Positions 1 to 7,965 of a stretch of 8,151 nucleotides of DNA are shown here, piece after piece (positions within the stretch are counted from its first letter, which is position 1; every line of letters starts with the position of its first letter). The stretch covers positions 1-8,151 of the forward strand of contig JAACEA010000377.1 of the NCBI GenBank assembly GCA_009936695.1, written 5' to 3'. The notes under the pieces were generated by a model. It was not told where the DNA came from. It saw only the letters and a program-made list of their open reading frames with translations, and searched no databases. The translations under genes and the position numbers were made by a program. This stretch comes from Planctomycetia bacterium. Lineage in GTDB: Bacteria; Planctomycetota; Phycisphaerae; Phycisphaerales; SM1A02.

Positions 1-1
1 C

Positions 2-2479
2 CGGCTCGCGACCGACCACCCCACGACCTTCGATCTCCCCGCGATGATCTCCCTCCCGTCCCGCGCGAGCCTCCAGATCGACGTCGATCCGGACCACCGC
101 ACCGAGGGCCTCGAACTCCTCCGGGCGACCATGCTCCGCATCCTCGCCACGGTGCCGCCGGGGAAGGCTCGATTCACGATCCTCGATCCGGTCGGCCTCG
201 GCCAGAACTTCGCGGGCTTCATGCACCTCGAGGACGAGTTGCCGGGACTGGTCGGAGAACGCATCTGGACCGAACCCAGACAGATCGAGCAGAAGCTCAC
301 GGACATCACCGAACACATGGAGACGGTGATCCAGAAGTACCTGCGGAACGAGTTCGAGTCGATCGACGCCTACAACCTCGCCGCCGGAGAGATCGCGGAG
401 CCGTACCGATTCCTGGTGATCGCCGACTTCCCCGCGAACTTCAACGATGAATCCGCCCGCCGGCTCGCGAGCATCCTCCAGAGCGGACCGCGCTGCGGCG
501 TCTTCACCCTGATCCTCCGCGATCGTCGGGGCGAGGTCCCCGAGAAGTTCGACGTCGCCGACATCGATCGCGAAGCGGTCACGATCCGGTCCACCCGGAA
601 TGGAATGCGGTTCGAGGCGGAGGGACTCGAGGACCTCGAGTTCGAACCCGCGACCGGACCACCGGACGATCTTCTCATCGAGATGGCCCACCGCGTCGGC
701 CGTGCCGCGCTCGATGCCGGCAAGGTCGAAGTCCCCTTCGAGACCATCGCACCTCCCCGGGAGAAGTTCTGGACGGGCTCGACGGAGAAGAAGGTCTCGG
801 TCGCCCTCGGTCGCGCCGGCGCCACCCGGCTCCAGACGATCGAACTCGGCGTCGGCACCGCCCAGCACGCCCTGGTCGCGGGCAAGACCGGCTCGGGCAA
901 GTCGACCCTGCTCCACGCCTTCATCACGAACCTCGCCTGCTGGTACTCGCCGGACGAGGTCGAGTTCTATCTCGTCGACTTCAAGAAGGGCGTCGAGTTC
1001 AAGACGTATGCGACCCACAAGCTTCCGCATGCCCGCGCGGTCGCGGTGGAGAGCGACCGCGAGTTCGGTCTGTCCGTCCTCCAGGGGCTCGATCACGAGC
1101 TCAAGGAACGCGGCGAGGCCTACCGCGCCGAGGGCGTGCAGGATCTCGCGGGCTGGCGGGCGAAACGCCCGGACGTCCCGATGCCGCGGGTCCTGCTGGT
1201 GATCGACGAGTTCCAGGAGCTCTTCGTCGACGATGATCGGGTCAGCCAGGAGTCCGGCACCCTCCTCGACCGACTCGTCCGACAGGGTCGCGCCTTCGGC
1301 ATGCACGTGCTGCTGGGCTCGCAGACGCTCGGCGGCGCCTTCTCGCTCCATCGATCGACGATGGGCCAGATGGGCGTGCGGATCGCCCTGCAGTGCAACG
1401 AGCAGGACTCGATGATGATCCTCTCGGACGACAACGTCGCCGCCAGGCTCCTCGCTCGTCCGGGCGAAGCGATCTACAACGATCAGGGCGGTCTGGTGGA
1501 CGGAAACAGTCCGTTCCAGGTGTGCTGGCTTCCGGACGAGGTCCGGGAGGGCTACCTCGAGCAGGTCGCCCGACTCGCCGAGGACCGGCCCGCCGACACC
1601 CGTCGTCCGTGCATCGTCTTCGAGGGCAACGCGCCCGCCTCGCTTCCCGCCAACGCCCCGTTGCGGGCCGCGATCGAGACGGTTCCAGAATCGCGCCCCG
1701 GGACCATCCCGCTCTGGCTCGGTGATGCGGTCGCGATCAAGGATCCCACCGCGGGTCTGCTTCGTCGCCAGTCGGGATCCAACGTGGTCCTGGTCGGCCA
1801 GCAGGACGAGTCCGCCGCCGCGATCTCCGCGGCCGCACTCGTCTCGGCCGCCGCCGCCCATCGCACCGACGACTTCTCGGCGGTCGTGCTCGACGGCACC
1901 GCGGCCGACGATCCCAATGCCGGATACCTCGAGATGGTCGCCGGTCATCTGCCCCACGAGGTTCGAGTTCCCGGGTTCCGGGACAGCAGCGACGCGGTGC
2001 TCGAGCTCGGCGGGGAACTCGCCCGACGAATCGAGGCCGACCAGACGGATGCACCCCCGATTCTGCTCCTGGTCCACGGACTCCAGCGGTTCCGATCGCT
2101 GCGGCGGGCGGAAGACGACTTCGGGTTCTCGATGGACGACGACGCCCCGCCGACCCCCGACAAGGTCTTCGGTTCGCTCCTCAAGGACGGACCGGAACAC
2201 GGAATCTTCGTGTTCGCCTGGGCGGACACGGTGGCGACCCTCGAACGATGCGTCGATCGCCAGGCGATGCGCGGATTCGACCAACGGGCGATGTTCCAGG
2301 TCGGTTCCGCCGACTCCAGCACCCTCATCGACTCGCCCGCCGCGAGCAATCTCGGCGGAAACCGAGGACTCCTCTTCAGCGAGGAGAAGGGCACGATCGA
2401 GAAGTTCCGCCCGTGGGGACTGCCCAGTGAGGCGTTCATCGCCGCGGCCGGACGGGCGATGGCGAAGCGCGACGGCTGA
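2..2479 (+). CDS. FtsK/SpoIIIE-family ATPase, three RecA-like folds, 5'-partial
   Basis: This is the C-terminal part of a large FtsK/SpoIIIE-type P-loop ATPase. The frame is open to the window edge: the codons before the ATG at 44 read RLATDHPTTFDLPA, and that ATG has no ribosome binding site, so the start lies outside. Residues are numbered from the ATG at 44. Walker A is GKTGSGKS (280-287) and Walker B is LLVIDEF (384-390). SQT at 426-428 matches the usual sensor strand. Residues ~7-160 repeat the same strand order without catalytic residues: FTILDPVG (44-51) parallels FYLVDFKKG (308-316), and RFLVIADF (122-129) parallels the Walker B strand. Residues ~578-750 form a third degenerate copy: VVLVGQQDES replaces Walker A and ILLLVHGLQRF replaces Walker B. 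Three tandem modules recall the EssC/EccC ATPases of type VII secretion. No membrane segment is visible here. Similar proteins of unknown function occur in planctomycetes as far as I recall. The ATPase call is firm; the role (DNA or protein translocation) is unknown. Confidence 0.9.
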   Translation, partial: RLATDHPTTFDLPAMISLPSRASLQIDVDPDHRTEGLELLRATMLRILATVPPGKARFTILDPVGLGQNFAGFMHLEDELPGLVGERIWTEPRQIEQKLTDITEHMETVIQKYLRNEFESIDAYNLAAGEIAEPYRFLVIADFPANFNDESARRLASILQSGPRCGVFTLILRDRRGEVPEKFDVADIDREAVTIRSTRNGMRFEAEGLEDLEFEPATGPPDDLLIEMAHRVGRAALDAGKVEVPFETIAPPREKFWTGSTEKKVSVALGRAGATRLQTIELGVGTAQHALVAGKTGSGKSTLLHAFITNLACWYSPDEVEFYLVDFKKGVEFKTYATHKLPHARAVAVESDREFGLSVLQGLDHELKERGEAYRAEGVQDLAGWRAKRPDVPMPRVLLVIDEFQELFVDDDRVSQESGTLLDRLVRQGRAFGMHVLLGSQTLGGAFSLHRSTMGQMGVRIALQCNEQDSMMILSDDNVAARLLARPGEAIYNDQGGLVDGNSPFQVCWLPDEVREGYLEQVARLAEDRPADTRRPCIVFEGNAPASLPANAPLRAAIETVPESRPGTIPLWLGDAVAIKDPTAGLLRRQSGSNVVLVGQQDESAAAISAAALVSAAAAHRTDDFSAVVLDGTAADDPNAGYLEMVAGHLPHEVRVPGFRDSSDAVLELGGELARRIEADQTDAPPILLLVHGLQRFRSLRRAEDDFGFSMDDDAPPTPDKVFGSLLKDGPEHGIFVFAWADTVATLERCVDRQAMRGFDQRAMFQVGSADSSTLIDSPAASNLGGNRGLLFSEEKGTIEKFRPWGLPSEAFIAAAGRAMAKRDG

Positions 2480-2531
2480 CGCATCGATGATGCCGGCTCG
2501 GCCCGCGATCGCCGCGTGTCGGCGCTTCAAC

Positions 2532-2558
2532 GCGTTCGATCAATCGACGATCGAACGC
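2532..2558. repeat. Perfect 10-bp inverted repeat between convergent genes, possible bidirectional terminator
   Basis: The arms GCGTTCGATC (2532-2541) and GATCGAACGC (2549-2558) are exact reverse complements around a 7-base loop. The right side encodes the last residues of hrpA, and the hrpA stop (TCA on the plus strand, 2540-2542) lies at the end of the left arm. The FtsK-like gene ends 52 bases before it on the other strand. The position suits a shared terminator or a 3'-end stabilising hairpin for both convergent transcripts. No T-run follows on either strand, so it is not a canonical intrinsic terminator. The rest of the gap (2480-2531) shows only short GC-rich palindromes such as GCGATCGC. 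Confidence 0.4.
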
Positions 2559-5500
2559 CACGCGGCCTTGAGGATCGCGGGGGATGCCTTCGCGTTCCCC
2601 CGAAGCTCCTGGGCGAAGAGCGACACCCGATAGTCCTCGAGCAGCCATCCGAAGTCATCGACCTTCGGGTCCATCCGCCCGAGTCCGTCGAGCTGGCGAC
2701 GCCGGCCCTCCCAGAGCCTGATCCAACCCTCGAGTTCCTCTCTCCGTCCGCGATCACGCTCCAGACCGTCGCCCCGGAGCCGATCGAGTCGACGGCGTCC
2801 CGCTTCGAGGTATCGGGGAATCTCCGCGAGCCGCGCCGGCGGGACGCGGCCGAGGAAACCCGTCCCCACCAGTCGGTCGAGATGCGCCCGCTCGTCGTCC
2901 GCGACGCCCCGCCACGCCGCGGGCGTCGGTCGATCGAGGGATTCGAGCGTCGCCTGCCGGGCCAGAAGAATCGGCTCCGCGAGATCGCAAGCCCGCTCGA
3001 GCGACGGCCAGAGATCACGCCGGACCGCCTCGTCAAGGTCGAGAAACGCGAGGCGATCGCGGGTCCGGGCCGCCGCCGCCGCCCCGCCCCCTCGCTCCAT
3101 CGCGACGGCGACCGCAAGATCGCCGAGGTCCGCGGTGAAGCCCTCGCCCGAACCGAGCGGCGCATGAAGCATCGCAAGTCGATCGAGACCGGGGAGATGT
3201 TCGAAGTGATGCCGAAGGGCGTCGCCCACCTGCAGGGCGAGCAGCCGACGAACGCCTCCGACGTGCATCGATGCCGCGGTCACCGCGTCGTCGGTCACCC
3301 GGATCCGCACCGACCGGCCTTCGTCGGCGAGGGCGGGATACGCGACCAGTCGATGATCGCCGCGATCGACCTCGACGGTCTCGGGCATCCGGCCGAAATC
3401 CCAGTCTCGACGATCCCGAATCGCCGCGAGCCGGGCCGCGTCGTCGTCACCGGACTCGAGCGAAGCCATCGACGTCTCGAACGCGACCCGGGCCTCGTCC
3501 CGGTGCGTCGACACCAGGGTCGCGAAATTCCGCGTCTTCGACAGCAGCCGCCCGTCGGCGTCGACCAGTTCGAAACGCATGAAGTGATGCGCTTCGAGCA
3601 TGTCGAGCCGATAGTCGCCGACGCGAACCGCGGCGCCGCCGACCGTGCCGAGATAGCCGGCCAGCGCTTCCAGCAAAGAGGTCTCCGCGAACGGCAGATG
3701 TTCGGCGGCCCCGATCGCGGTTTCGCGGATCGGCATGAATCGCGTGCGCACTCGCCGGGGAAGACTGCGGATCAGCGCTTCGATCTTGTCGACCAGAAGT
3801 CCCGGCACCAGCCACTCGAACCGAGCCGCCTCCAAGCGGCCCAGCAGCTCGATCGGAATCATCGCGGTAACGCCGTCGTCCTCGGTGCCGGGCTCGTGTC
3901 GGTAGCGGAGTCGAATGTCCATCCCGCCCATGCGGAGTCGGTCCGGGTACTCGGCTTCGTCGAGTCCGGCCCGCACGTCGGTGACGAGATCCTGTTCCCG
4001 CATCACCAGGATCCCGGGATCCCGGCGTTCGGCCTTCCGACGCCACGCGGTCAGGGCCGCGGCGTTGTGAATCTCGGACGGGAGCCGGGCGTCGTAGAAC
4101 GCGAACCGCTCCTCGTCCTCGGCGAGCGGACCGAGTTCCCGACCGCGATCACCGAGTTGGTCGAGCCGCTCGAAGAGTTCGCGGTTCCGGGCCAGGAACG
4201 GCGCATCACCCGCGAGTCGTTCCGAGACCAGCGCCTGCTGGATGAAGACCTCGCGGGCCCCCGCCACGTCGATCGGCGCGTAGGGCACGGTCCGACGCTC
4301 GACCACGTCGAGGTCGCCGAAGGAGACGTTCTCGTACGCCGCGACGAATCCGGTCTCGGGATCGAAATGAGGCTCGAAGTGATTCCGGCGCACCAGATGC
4401 GGGGCCACGCGTTCGACCCAGTCGCCGCGGATCCGGGCCACGGTCCGGGCCCAGCGTCGGCTGGTCTCGACGATCTCCGCCGCGACGATCCACGGAGCGT
4501 CCTGCCGCCGCAACACGCTTCCCGGGAAGATCGAGAACGTCGCCCCCGCGATGCCTCGATAGTCCCCCTCTTCGGTCCGGTGTCCGATGTTCGAGACCAG
4601 TCCCGCGAGGATCGATCGATGCACGGCGCCGGTCGGCGGATCGTCCCGGACCTCCGGGAGACGGACGCGTCGCCCCGATCCCTTGCGGTCCGAATTCCGC
4701 CTGCCGCCTTCGAGGCAACGGCCCGCGATCTCCTCGAGCTGACGATGCACGTCCTCCCACTCGATCATCCGGAGGTACGAGAGGTGATTGCGACGACACC
4801 AGCTTCGGATCGCCGAACTCCCCTTCTCCTCGCGGGCCCGACGCCACGCCCGCCAGAGCCGGACGAACGACAGGAAGTCGCTCCCGGGATCGCGGAACGG
4901 TGCGTGGGCGAGGTCGGCGACGCCTTCACTGCCCGCGGGACGGTTCTTCGGATCCTGCACCGAGAGCGCCGCGGCGATCACCACGATCTCGGGAAGACAC
5001 CCTTCGTCGATCGACGCCAGCACGATCCGCCCGATCCGCGGGTCGACCGGCATTTCGGCCAGGCGGCGTCCGAGGGTGGTGAGTTCGCCGGCACGGTCGA
5101 CCGCCCCGATCTCCCGCAGCGTCTCGTACCCGTCACGGATCAGTTTGGCGGAAGGCCTTTCCAGGAACGGGAACGCGTCGGGACCCCCGAGCCCCAGCGA
5201 CGCCATCTGCAGGATCACGCTCGCGAGATTCGATCGAAGGATCTCGGGCTGGGTGAAGTCCGGTCGCTTCGCGAACTCCGCCTCGTCGTAGAGTCGAATG
5301 CAGACACCGGACGCGACGCGACCGCAGCGACCACTTCGCTGGTTCGCGGAGGACTGCGCCACCGGCTCCACCGGCAGTCGCTGGACGCGACTCCGGGGCG
5401 AGTACCGGGAGATGCGGGCGGTTCCGACGTCGATCACGCCCCGGATCCGGGGCACGGTGAGCGAGGTCTCCGCGACGTTCGTGGCGAGGACGATGCGGCG

Positions 5501-6721
5501 CTCCGGCCCCGGCTTGAAGACCCGGTCCTGACGGTCGTTGGAGAGCCGTGCGTAGAGCGGCAGGACTTCGGTCGAGGGAAGGCTCGCGCGTTCGATGGCC
5601 GCCGCGACGTCGTTGATCTCCCGCTCGCCGGGAAGGAAGACCAGAATGTCGGGCCGTCCGGACGTCGACGTCTCGCCCAGGCCACTGGCGTCGATCTCCG
5701 TGATCGCCTCGAGCACGCCGGCGACCGTGGCCTCGTCGACGTCCTGATCGGCACCATCGGTCGCGATCGGGCGATGCCGGATCTCGACCGGATGCATCCG
5801 GCCGCCGACCTGCACGATCGGCGCATTCCCGAAGTGACGACTGAACCGCTCGGGATCGATGGTGGCGCTGGTGATGATCACCTTGAGATCGGGTCGCCGG
5901 GACAGCAGTCGTTTGAGGTAGCCGAGCAGGAAGTCGATGTTGAGGCTGCGCTCGTGGGCCTCGTCGATGATCAGGGTGTCGTAGGCGACGAGATCCCGGT
6001 CCCGCTGGGTCTCGGCGAGCAGGATCCCGTCGGTCATGAGTTTCACGCGGGTGCCCGGTCGCGTCCGGTCGTTGAAACGGACCGCATAGCCCACGCCCTC
6101 ACCCAGCGGCGTCTTCAGTTCCTCCGCGATCCGGGCCGCGACGCTTCGGGCCGCCACCCGTCGAGGCTGGGTGTGCCCGATGAGCCCGTCGACCCCCCGC
6201 CCGAGTTCGAGACAGATCTTCGGCAACTGCGTGGTCTTGCCCGATCCCGTCTCGCCGCAGACCACGATCACCTGATGATCCCGGATCGCGTCCGCGATCT
6301 CCTCGCGGGCGAGCGACACCGGAAGTTCGGCCGGATAGGTGACGTCGAGTCGACGCTGCATCCGAGCCGATCGGGCGTCGAGCATCCGCGTGAGATCACG
6401 CTCGATGGCGGCCAGCGGCTTGCCGGCGGATCGGCCTTCGTCCAGAAGTCGGCGGGCGCCCGACAGCCGACGCCGGATGATGCCCGCCGGCGCCTCGGGC
6501 AGATCGCCGGCTCGACGATCGATGGCCTTCAGCCTCGCGACCTCCGCGGGCGCGGCGGGGGCGACGGGCGCGGCCTTCCTCGGTTCCGATCCGCCCCGGC
6601 CCCCCGACCGCGATTTCCGCCGGCGTTTCCGGCGAGGCTGTCGCGCAGCACCGCTCGGCGGCGGCGACTCGTCGCCGGACGCATCGGTTGCGGCGGGAGG
6701 ATGGGGATCGGATGGCGACAT
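2540..6721 (-). CDS. hrpA: ATP-dependent RNA helicase HrpA (DEAH box)
   Basis: This is a complete HrpA, a cytoplasmic 3'-to-5' DEAH-box RNA helicase. In E. coli it is reported to act on mRNA processing and on stalled or collided ribosomes. All helicase motifs are present: I GETGSGKT (156-163), Ia TQPRRVAARSVA (184-195), II DEAH (253-256), III SAT (285-287), IV FLPG (362-365), V TNVAETS (414-420) and VI QRSGRCGR (461-468). The stretch DEAHERSLNIDFLLGYLK is nearly identical to E. coli HrpA. The helicase-associated and OB-fold regions follow (~500-790), then the long HrpA-specific C-terminal region (DUF3418, ~790-1390). Its 1393 residues compare with about 1300 in E. coli. The excess is mostly a basic, low-complexity N-terminal tail (~1-60, with RRKRRRKSR at 30-38) that may bind RNA. 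The ATG at 6721 is chosen because residues ~60-135 already align with the E. coli N-terminus; no Shine-Dalgarno sequence is evident. It starts 52 bases after the photolyase-like gene and could share its transcript. Confidence 0.96.
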   Translation of the reverse strand: MSPSDPHPPAATDASGDESPPPSGAARQPRRKRRRKSRSGGRGGSEPRKAAPVAPAAPAEVARLKAIDRRAGDLPEAPAGIIRRRLSGARRLLDEGRSAGKPLAAIERDLTRMLDARSARMQRRLDVTYPAELPVSLAREEIADAIRDHQVIVVCGETGSGKTTQLPKICLELGRGVDGLIGHTQPRRVAARSVAARIAEELKTPLGEGVGYAVRFNDRTRPGTRVKLMTDGILLAETQRDRDLVAYDTLIIDEAHERSLNIDFLLGYLKRLLSRRPDLKVIITSATIDPERFSRHFGNAPIVQVGGRMHPVEIRHRPIATDGADQDVDEATVAGVLEAITEIDASGLGETSTSGRPDILVFLPGEREINDVAAAIERASLPSTEVLPLYARLSNDRQDRVFKPGPERRIVLATNVAETSLTVPRIRGVIDVGTARISRYSPRSRVQRLPVEPVAQSSANQRSGRCGRVASGVCIRLYDEAEFAKRPDFTQPEILRSNLASVILQMASLGLGGPDAFPFLERPSAKLIRDGYETLREIGAVDRAGELTTLGRRLAEMPVDPRIGRIVLASIDEGCLPEIVVIAAALSVQDPKNRPAGSEGVADLAHAPFRDPGSDFLSFVRLWRAWRRAREEKGSSAIRSWCRRNHLSYLRMIEWEDVHRQLEEIAGRCLEGGRRNSDRKGSGRRVRLPEVRDDPPTGAVHRSILAGLVSNIGHRTEEGDYRGIAGATFSIFPGSVLRRQDAPWIVAAEIVETSRRWARTVARIRGDWVERVAPHLVRRNHFEPHFDPETGFVAAYENVSFGDLDVVERRTVPYAPIDVAGAREVFIQQALVSERLAGDAPFLARNRELFERLDQLGDRGRELGPLAEDEERFAFYDARLPSEIHNAAALTAWRRKAERRDPGILVMREQDLVTDVRAGLDEAEYPDRLRMGGMDIRLRYRHEPGTEDDGVTAMIPIELLGRLEAARFEWLVPGLLVDKIEALIRSLPRRVRTRFMPIRETAIGAAEHLPFAETSLLEALAGYLGTVGGAAVRVGDYRLDMLEAHHFMRFELVDADGRLLSKTRNFATLVSTHRDEARVAFETSMASLESGDDDAARLAAIRDRRDWDFGRMPETVEVDRGDHRLVAYPALADEGRSVRIRVTDDAVTAASMHVGGVRRLLALQVGDALRHHFEHLPGLDRLAMLHAPLGSGEGFTADLGDLAVAVAMERGGGAAAAARTRDRLAFLDLDEAVRRDLWPSLERACDLAEPILLARQATLESLDRPTPAAWRGVADDERAHLDRLVGTGFLGRVPPARLAEIPRYLEAGRRRLDRLRGDGLERDRGRREELEGWIRLWEGRRRQLDGLGRMDPKVDDFGWLLEDYRVSLFAQELRGNAKASPAILKAAWRSIVD

Positions 6722-6741
6722 GGTGGCGGCTCGGCGGCCTC

Positions 6742-6747
6742 ATTCTA
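6742..6747 (-). promoter_or_regulatory. Possible -10 element upstream of hrpA
   Basis: Read on the minus strand this is TAGAAT, five of six bases of the sigma-70 -10 consensus, in the only A+T-rich patch of the 52-base gap (6722-6773) between the photolyase-like gene and hrpA. It lies about 20 bases before the hrpA ATG, which would give a very short leader. At 16-18 base spacing no hexamer resembles TTGACA; the best matches share only two bases. It may be an internal promoter, or it may be chance. Confidence 0.2.
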
Positions 6748-6773
6748 ATCCGGACGAACGCTCGAACCACCGT

Positions 6774-7958
6774 TCAGGCGAGCCCGGCGAGGAACGCCTC
6801 GGCGTTCTCGCGGTGCGCCGCCTGCTTCTCCGGAGCCATTCGCCTTCCGGTGGCGCACATCATCGCCCAGCGGGGATTCTTGCCGAGTTCGTCGGCGTGG
6901 TCGAGGATCCATCGCCAGTAGAGCCCGTCCCAGACGGCGTTCCAGTCACCGTTGCGGTGATTGCTCATCTTCTTGACGTAGGCCGACCCGGAGAAGTACG
7001 GCTTGGTGGTGATCAGCCCCCCATCGGCGTTCTGGCTCATCGCGTAGACGTTGGGCACCATCACCCAGTCGTAACTGTCGACGAACATCTCCATGAACCA
7101 GCGATAGATCTCGTCCGGGTGGATCTCGCAGAGGAACATGAACCCACCGAGCACCATCAGTCGTTCGATGTGGTGGCAGTAGCCGGTGTCGAGGACGCGA
7201 CGGATCACGTCGTCAACGGGCTCGATCCCCGTGGTGCCGTCGTAGAAGGCGTCGGGCATCTTCCGGTGGTGGTCCCAGTGATTCGTGGTCCGCATCCGAA
7301 CGCCGAGGTCGACGTACGTCGCCCGCATGAACTCCCGCCAACCGACCACCTGCCGGATGAAGCCTTCCAACGAGTTCAGCGGGATGTCGTGCTTCGCGGC
7401 GTGGTCGAGCGTGGCGTCGACCACCTGCCCCGGCGTCAGCAGTCCGATGTTGAGCATCGGGGTGAGCACGCCGTGCCACAACCAGTTCTCACCGGCCGCG
7501 ATGGCGTCCTCGTAGTCGCCGAAGCGCGTGAACCGTTGCTCGAGGAACGTCTGCAACCAGGCCGCCGCGGTCTCGTGGGTGGTCGGATAGATCGGATCGC
7601 CGAGTCGACCGGGATGGTCCGCATAGGTCGATTCCACGTGCGCGCCGGCCGCCGTCTCGATCGCGTCCGTCTCGAACGTGGGGATCGTCGGAATCTCCGT
7701 CATCATCGCCTTGGGGATCTTCTTCCGATTGTCCTCGTCGAAGCTCCATCGACCGCCCACCGGCTCGTCGCCCTCCATCAGGATCTCGAGCCGCCGACGC
7801 TGGTGCTTGTAGAAATCGGCCATGAACCAGCGCTTGCGGGTTTCACGCCACGACCGATTCTCCTCGTCGGTGTTGAGGAACATCGGCGTCGGCAGGATCT
7901 CGAGCTCGATCTTCAGGCGATCGACGTGCCGCCGAAGCCGTCGCTCGAGCAGATGGTC
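6774..7958 (-). CDS. Cryptochrome/photolyase, bacterial (6-4) photolyase (PhrB/CryB) family, N-terminus missing, FeS ligands absent
   Basis: This is a flavin-dependent light-driven DNA repair enzyme or photoreceptor of the deoxyribodipyrimidine photolyase-related family. Residues are numbered from the ATG at 7881-7883. Family hallmarks are PVGGRW (41-46), SLEGFIRQVVGWREFMR (171-187), HHIERLM (237-243), YDWVMVPNVYAMSQ (271-284) and TKPYFSGSAYVKKMS (293-307). The FAD-binding helical domain is therefore complete. H237-H238 match the His365-His366 pair that Agrobacterium PhrB needs for (6-4) repair. The four PhrB cluster cysteines are absent: Cys350 aligns with Pro222, Cys438 with Arg310, Cys441 with Asp313, and the loop that carries Cys454 is about 10 residues shorter. 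That ATG aligns near PhrB residue ~134, so it is not the true start. Homology continues upstream as LLERRLRRHVDRLKIELEIL, then stops at about 7958. The frame stays open to a TAA at 8133-8135 but reads as non-homologous sequence. The antenna-binding N-terminal domain is lost to the junction. The family call is firm; whether it repairs or signals is open. Confidence 0.88.
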   Translation of the reverse strand, partial: DHLLERRLRRHVDRLKIELEILPTPMFLNTDEENRSWRETRKRWFMADFYKHQRRRLEILMEGDEPVGGRWSFDEDNRKKIPKAMMTEIPTIPTFETDAIETAAGAHVESTYADHPGRLGDPIYPTTHETAAAWLQTFLEQRFTRFGDYEDAIAAGENWLWHGVLTPMLNIGLLTPGQVVDATLDHAAKHDIPLNSLEGFIRQVVGWREFMRATYVDLGVRMRTTNHWDHHRKMPDAFYDGTTGIEPVDDVIRRVLDTGYCHHIERLMVLGGFMFLCEIHPDEIYRWFMEMFVDSYDWVMVPNVYAMSQNADGGLITTKPYFSGSAYVKKMSNHRNGDWNAVWDGLYWRWILDHADELGKNPRWAMMCATGRRMAPEKQAAHRENAEAFLAGLA

Positions 7959-7965
7959 TGATGTG
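7950..7965. other. Probable chimeric junction
   Basis: Three signals change here together. Photolyase homology on the minus strand ends at about the LLERRL codons (7941-7955). The first TCA codon in the photolyase frame appears at 7959-7961, although TTA, CTA and TCA are absent from the preceding ~395 codons. A plus-strand frame with a eukaryote-like product and more A/T-ending codons starts at about 7960. The exact breakpoint cannot be fixed by eye. An assembly chimera is the favoured reading; a real rearrangement is the alternative. Confidence 0.55.

Noticed and set aside
44..46. ATG at 44 as the true start of the FtsK-like gene
   Set aside because: The frame is open upstream to the window edge, there is no Shine-Dalgarno sequence, and the following residues look like domain interior.
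2..2479. Calling the FtsK-like protein a conjugation, HerA-type defence or type VII secretion component
   Set aside because: Only the ATPase family can be read from the sequence. No partner gene of any such system lies in the window, and hrpA and the photolyase are ordinary housekeeping or repair types.
2516..6748. A 1410-codon open frame on the plus strand opposite hrpA
   Set aside because: It is the register-matched shadow of hrpA, explained by the absence of TTA, CTA and TCA codons. Its product is rich in Arg, Pro, Asp and Gly with no recognisable domain, while the minus strand carries every HrpA motif.
6756..6775. GAACG / CGTTC inverted repeat after the photolyase-like stop codon, as a terminator
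   Set aside because: It has only five base pairs with a 10-base loop and no T-run, so it is too weak to support.
6339..7961. A 540-codon open frame on the plus strand over the hrpA start and the photolyase-like gene
   Set aside because: Its product has no family features, and it is the complement of the photolyase frame over most of its length. It ends at the junction, where the first TCA codon of that frame appears.
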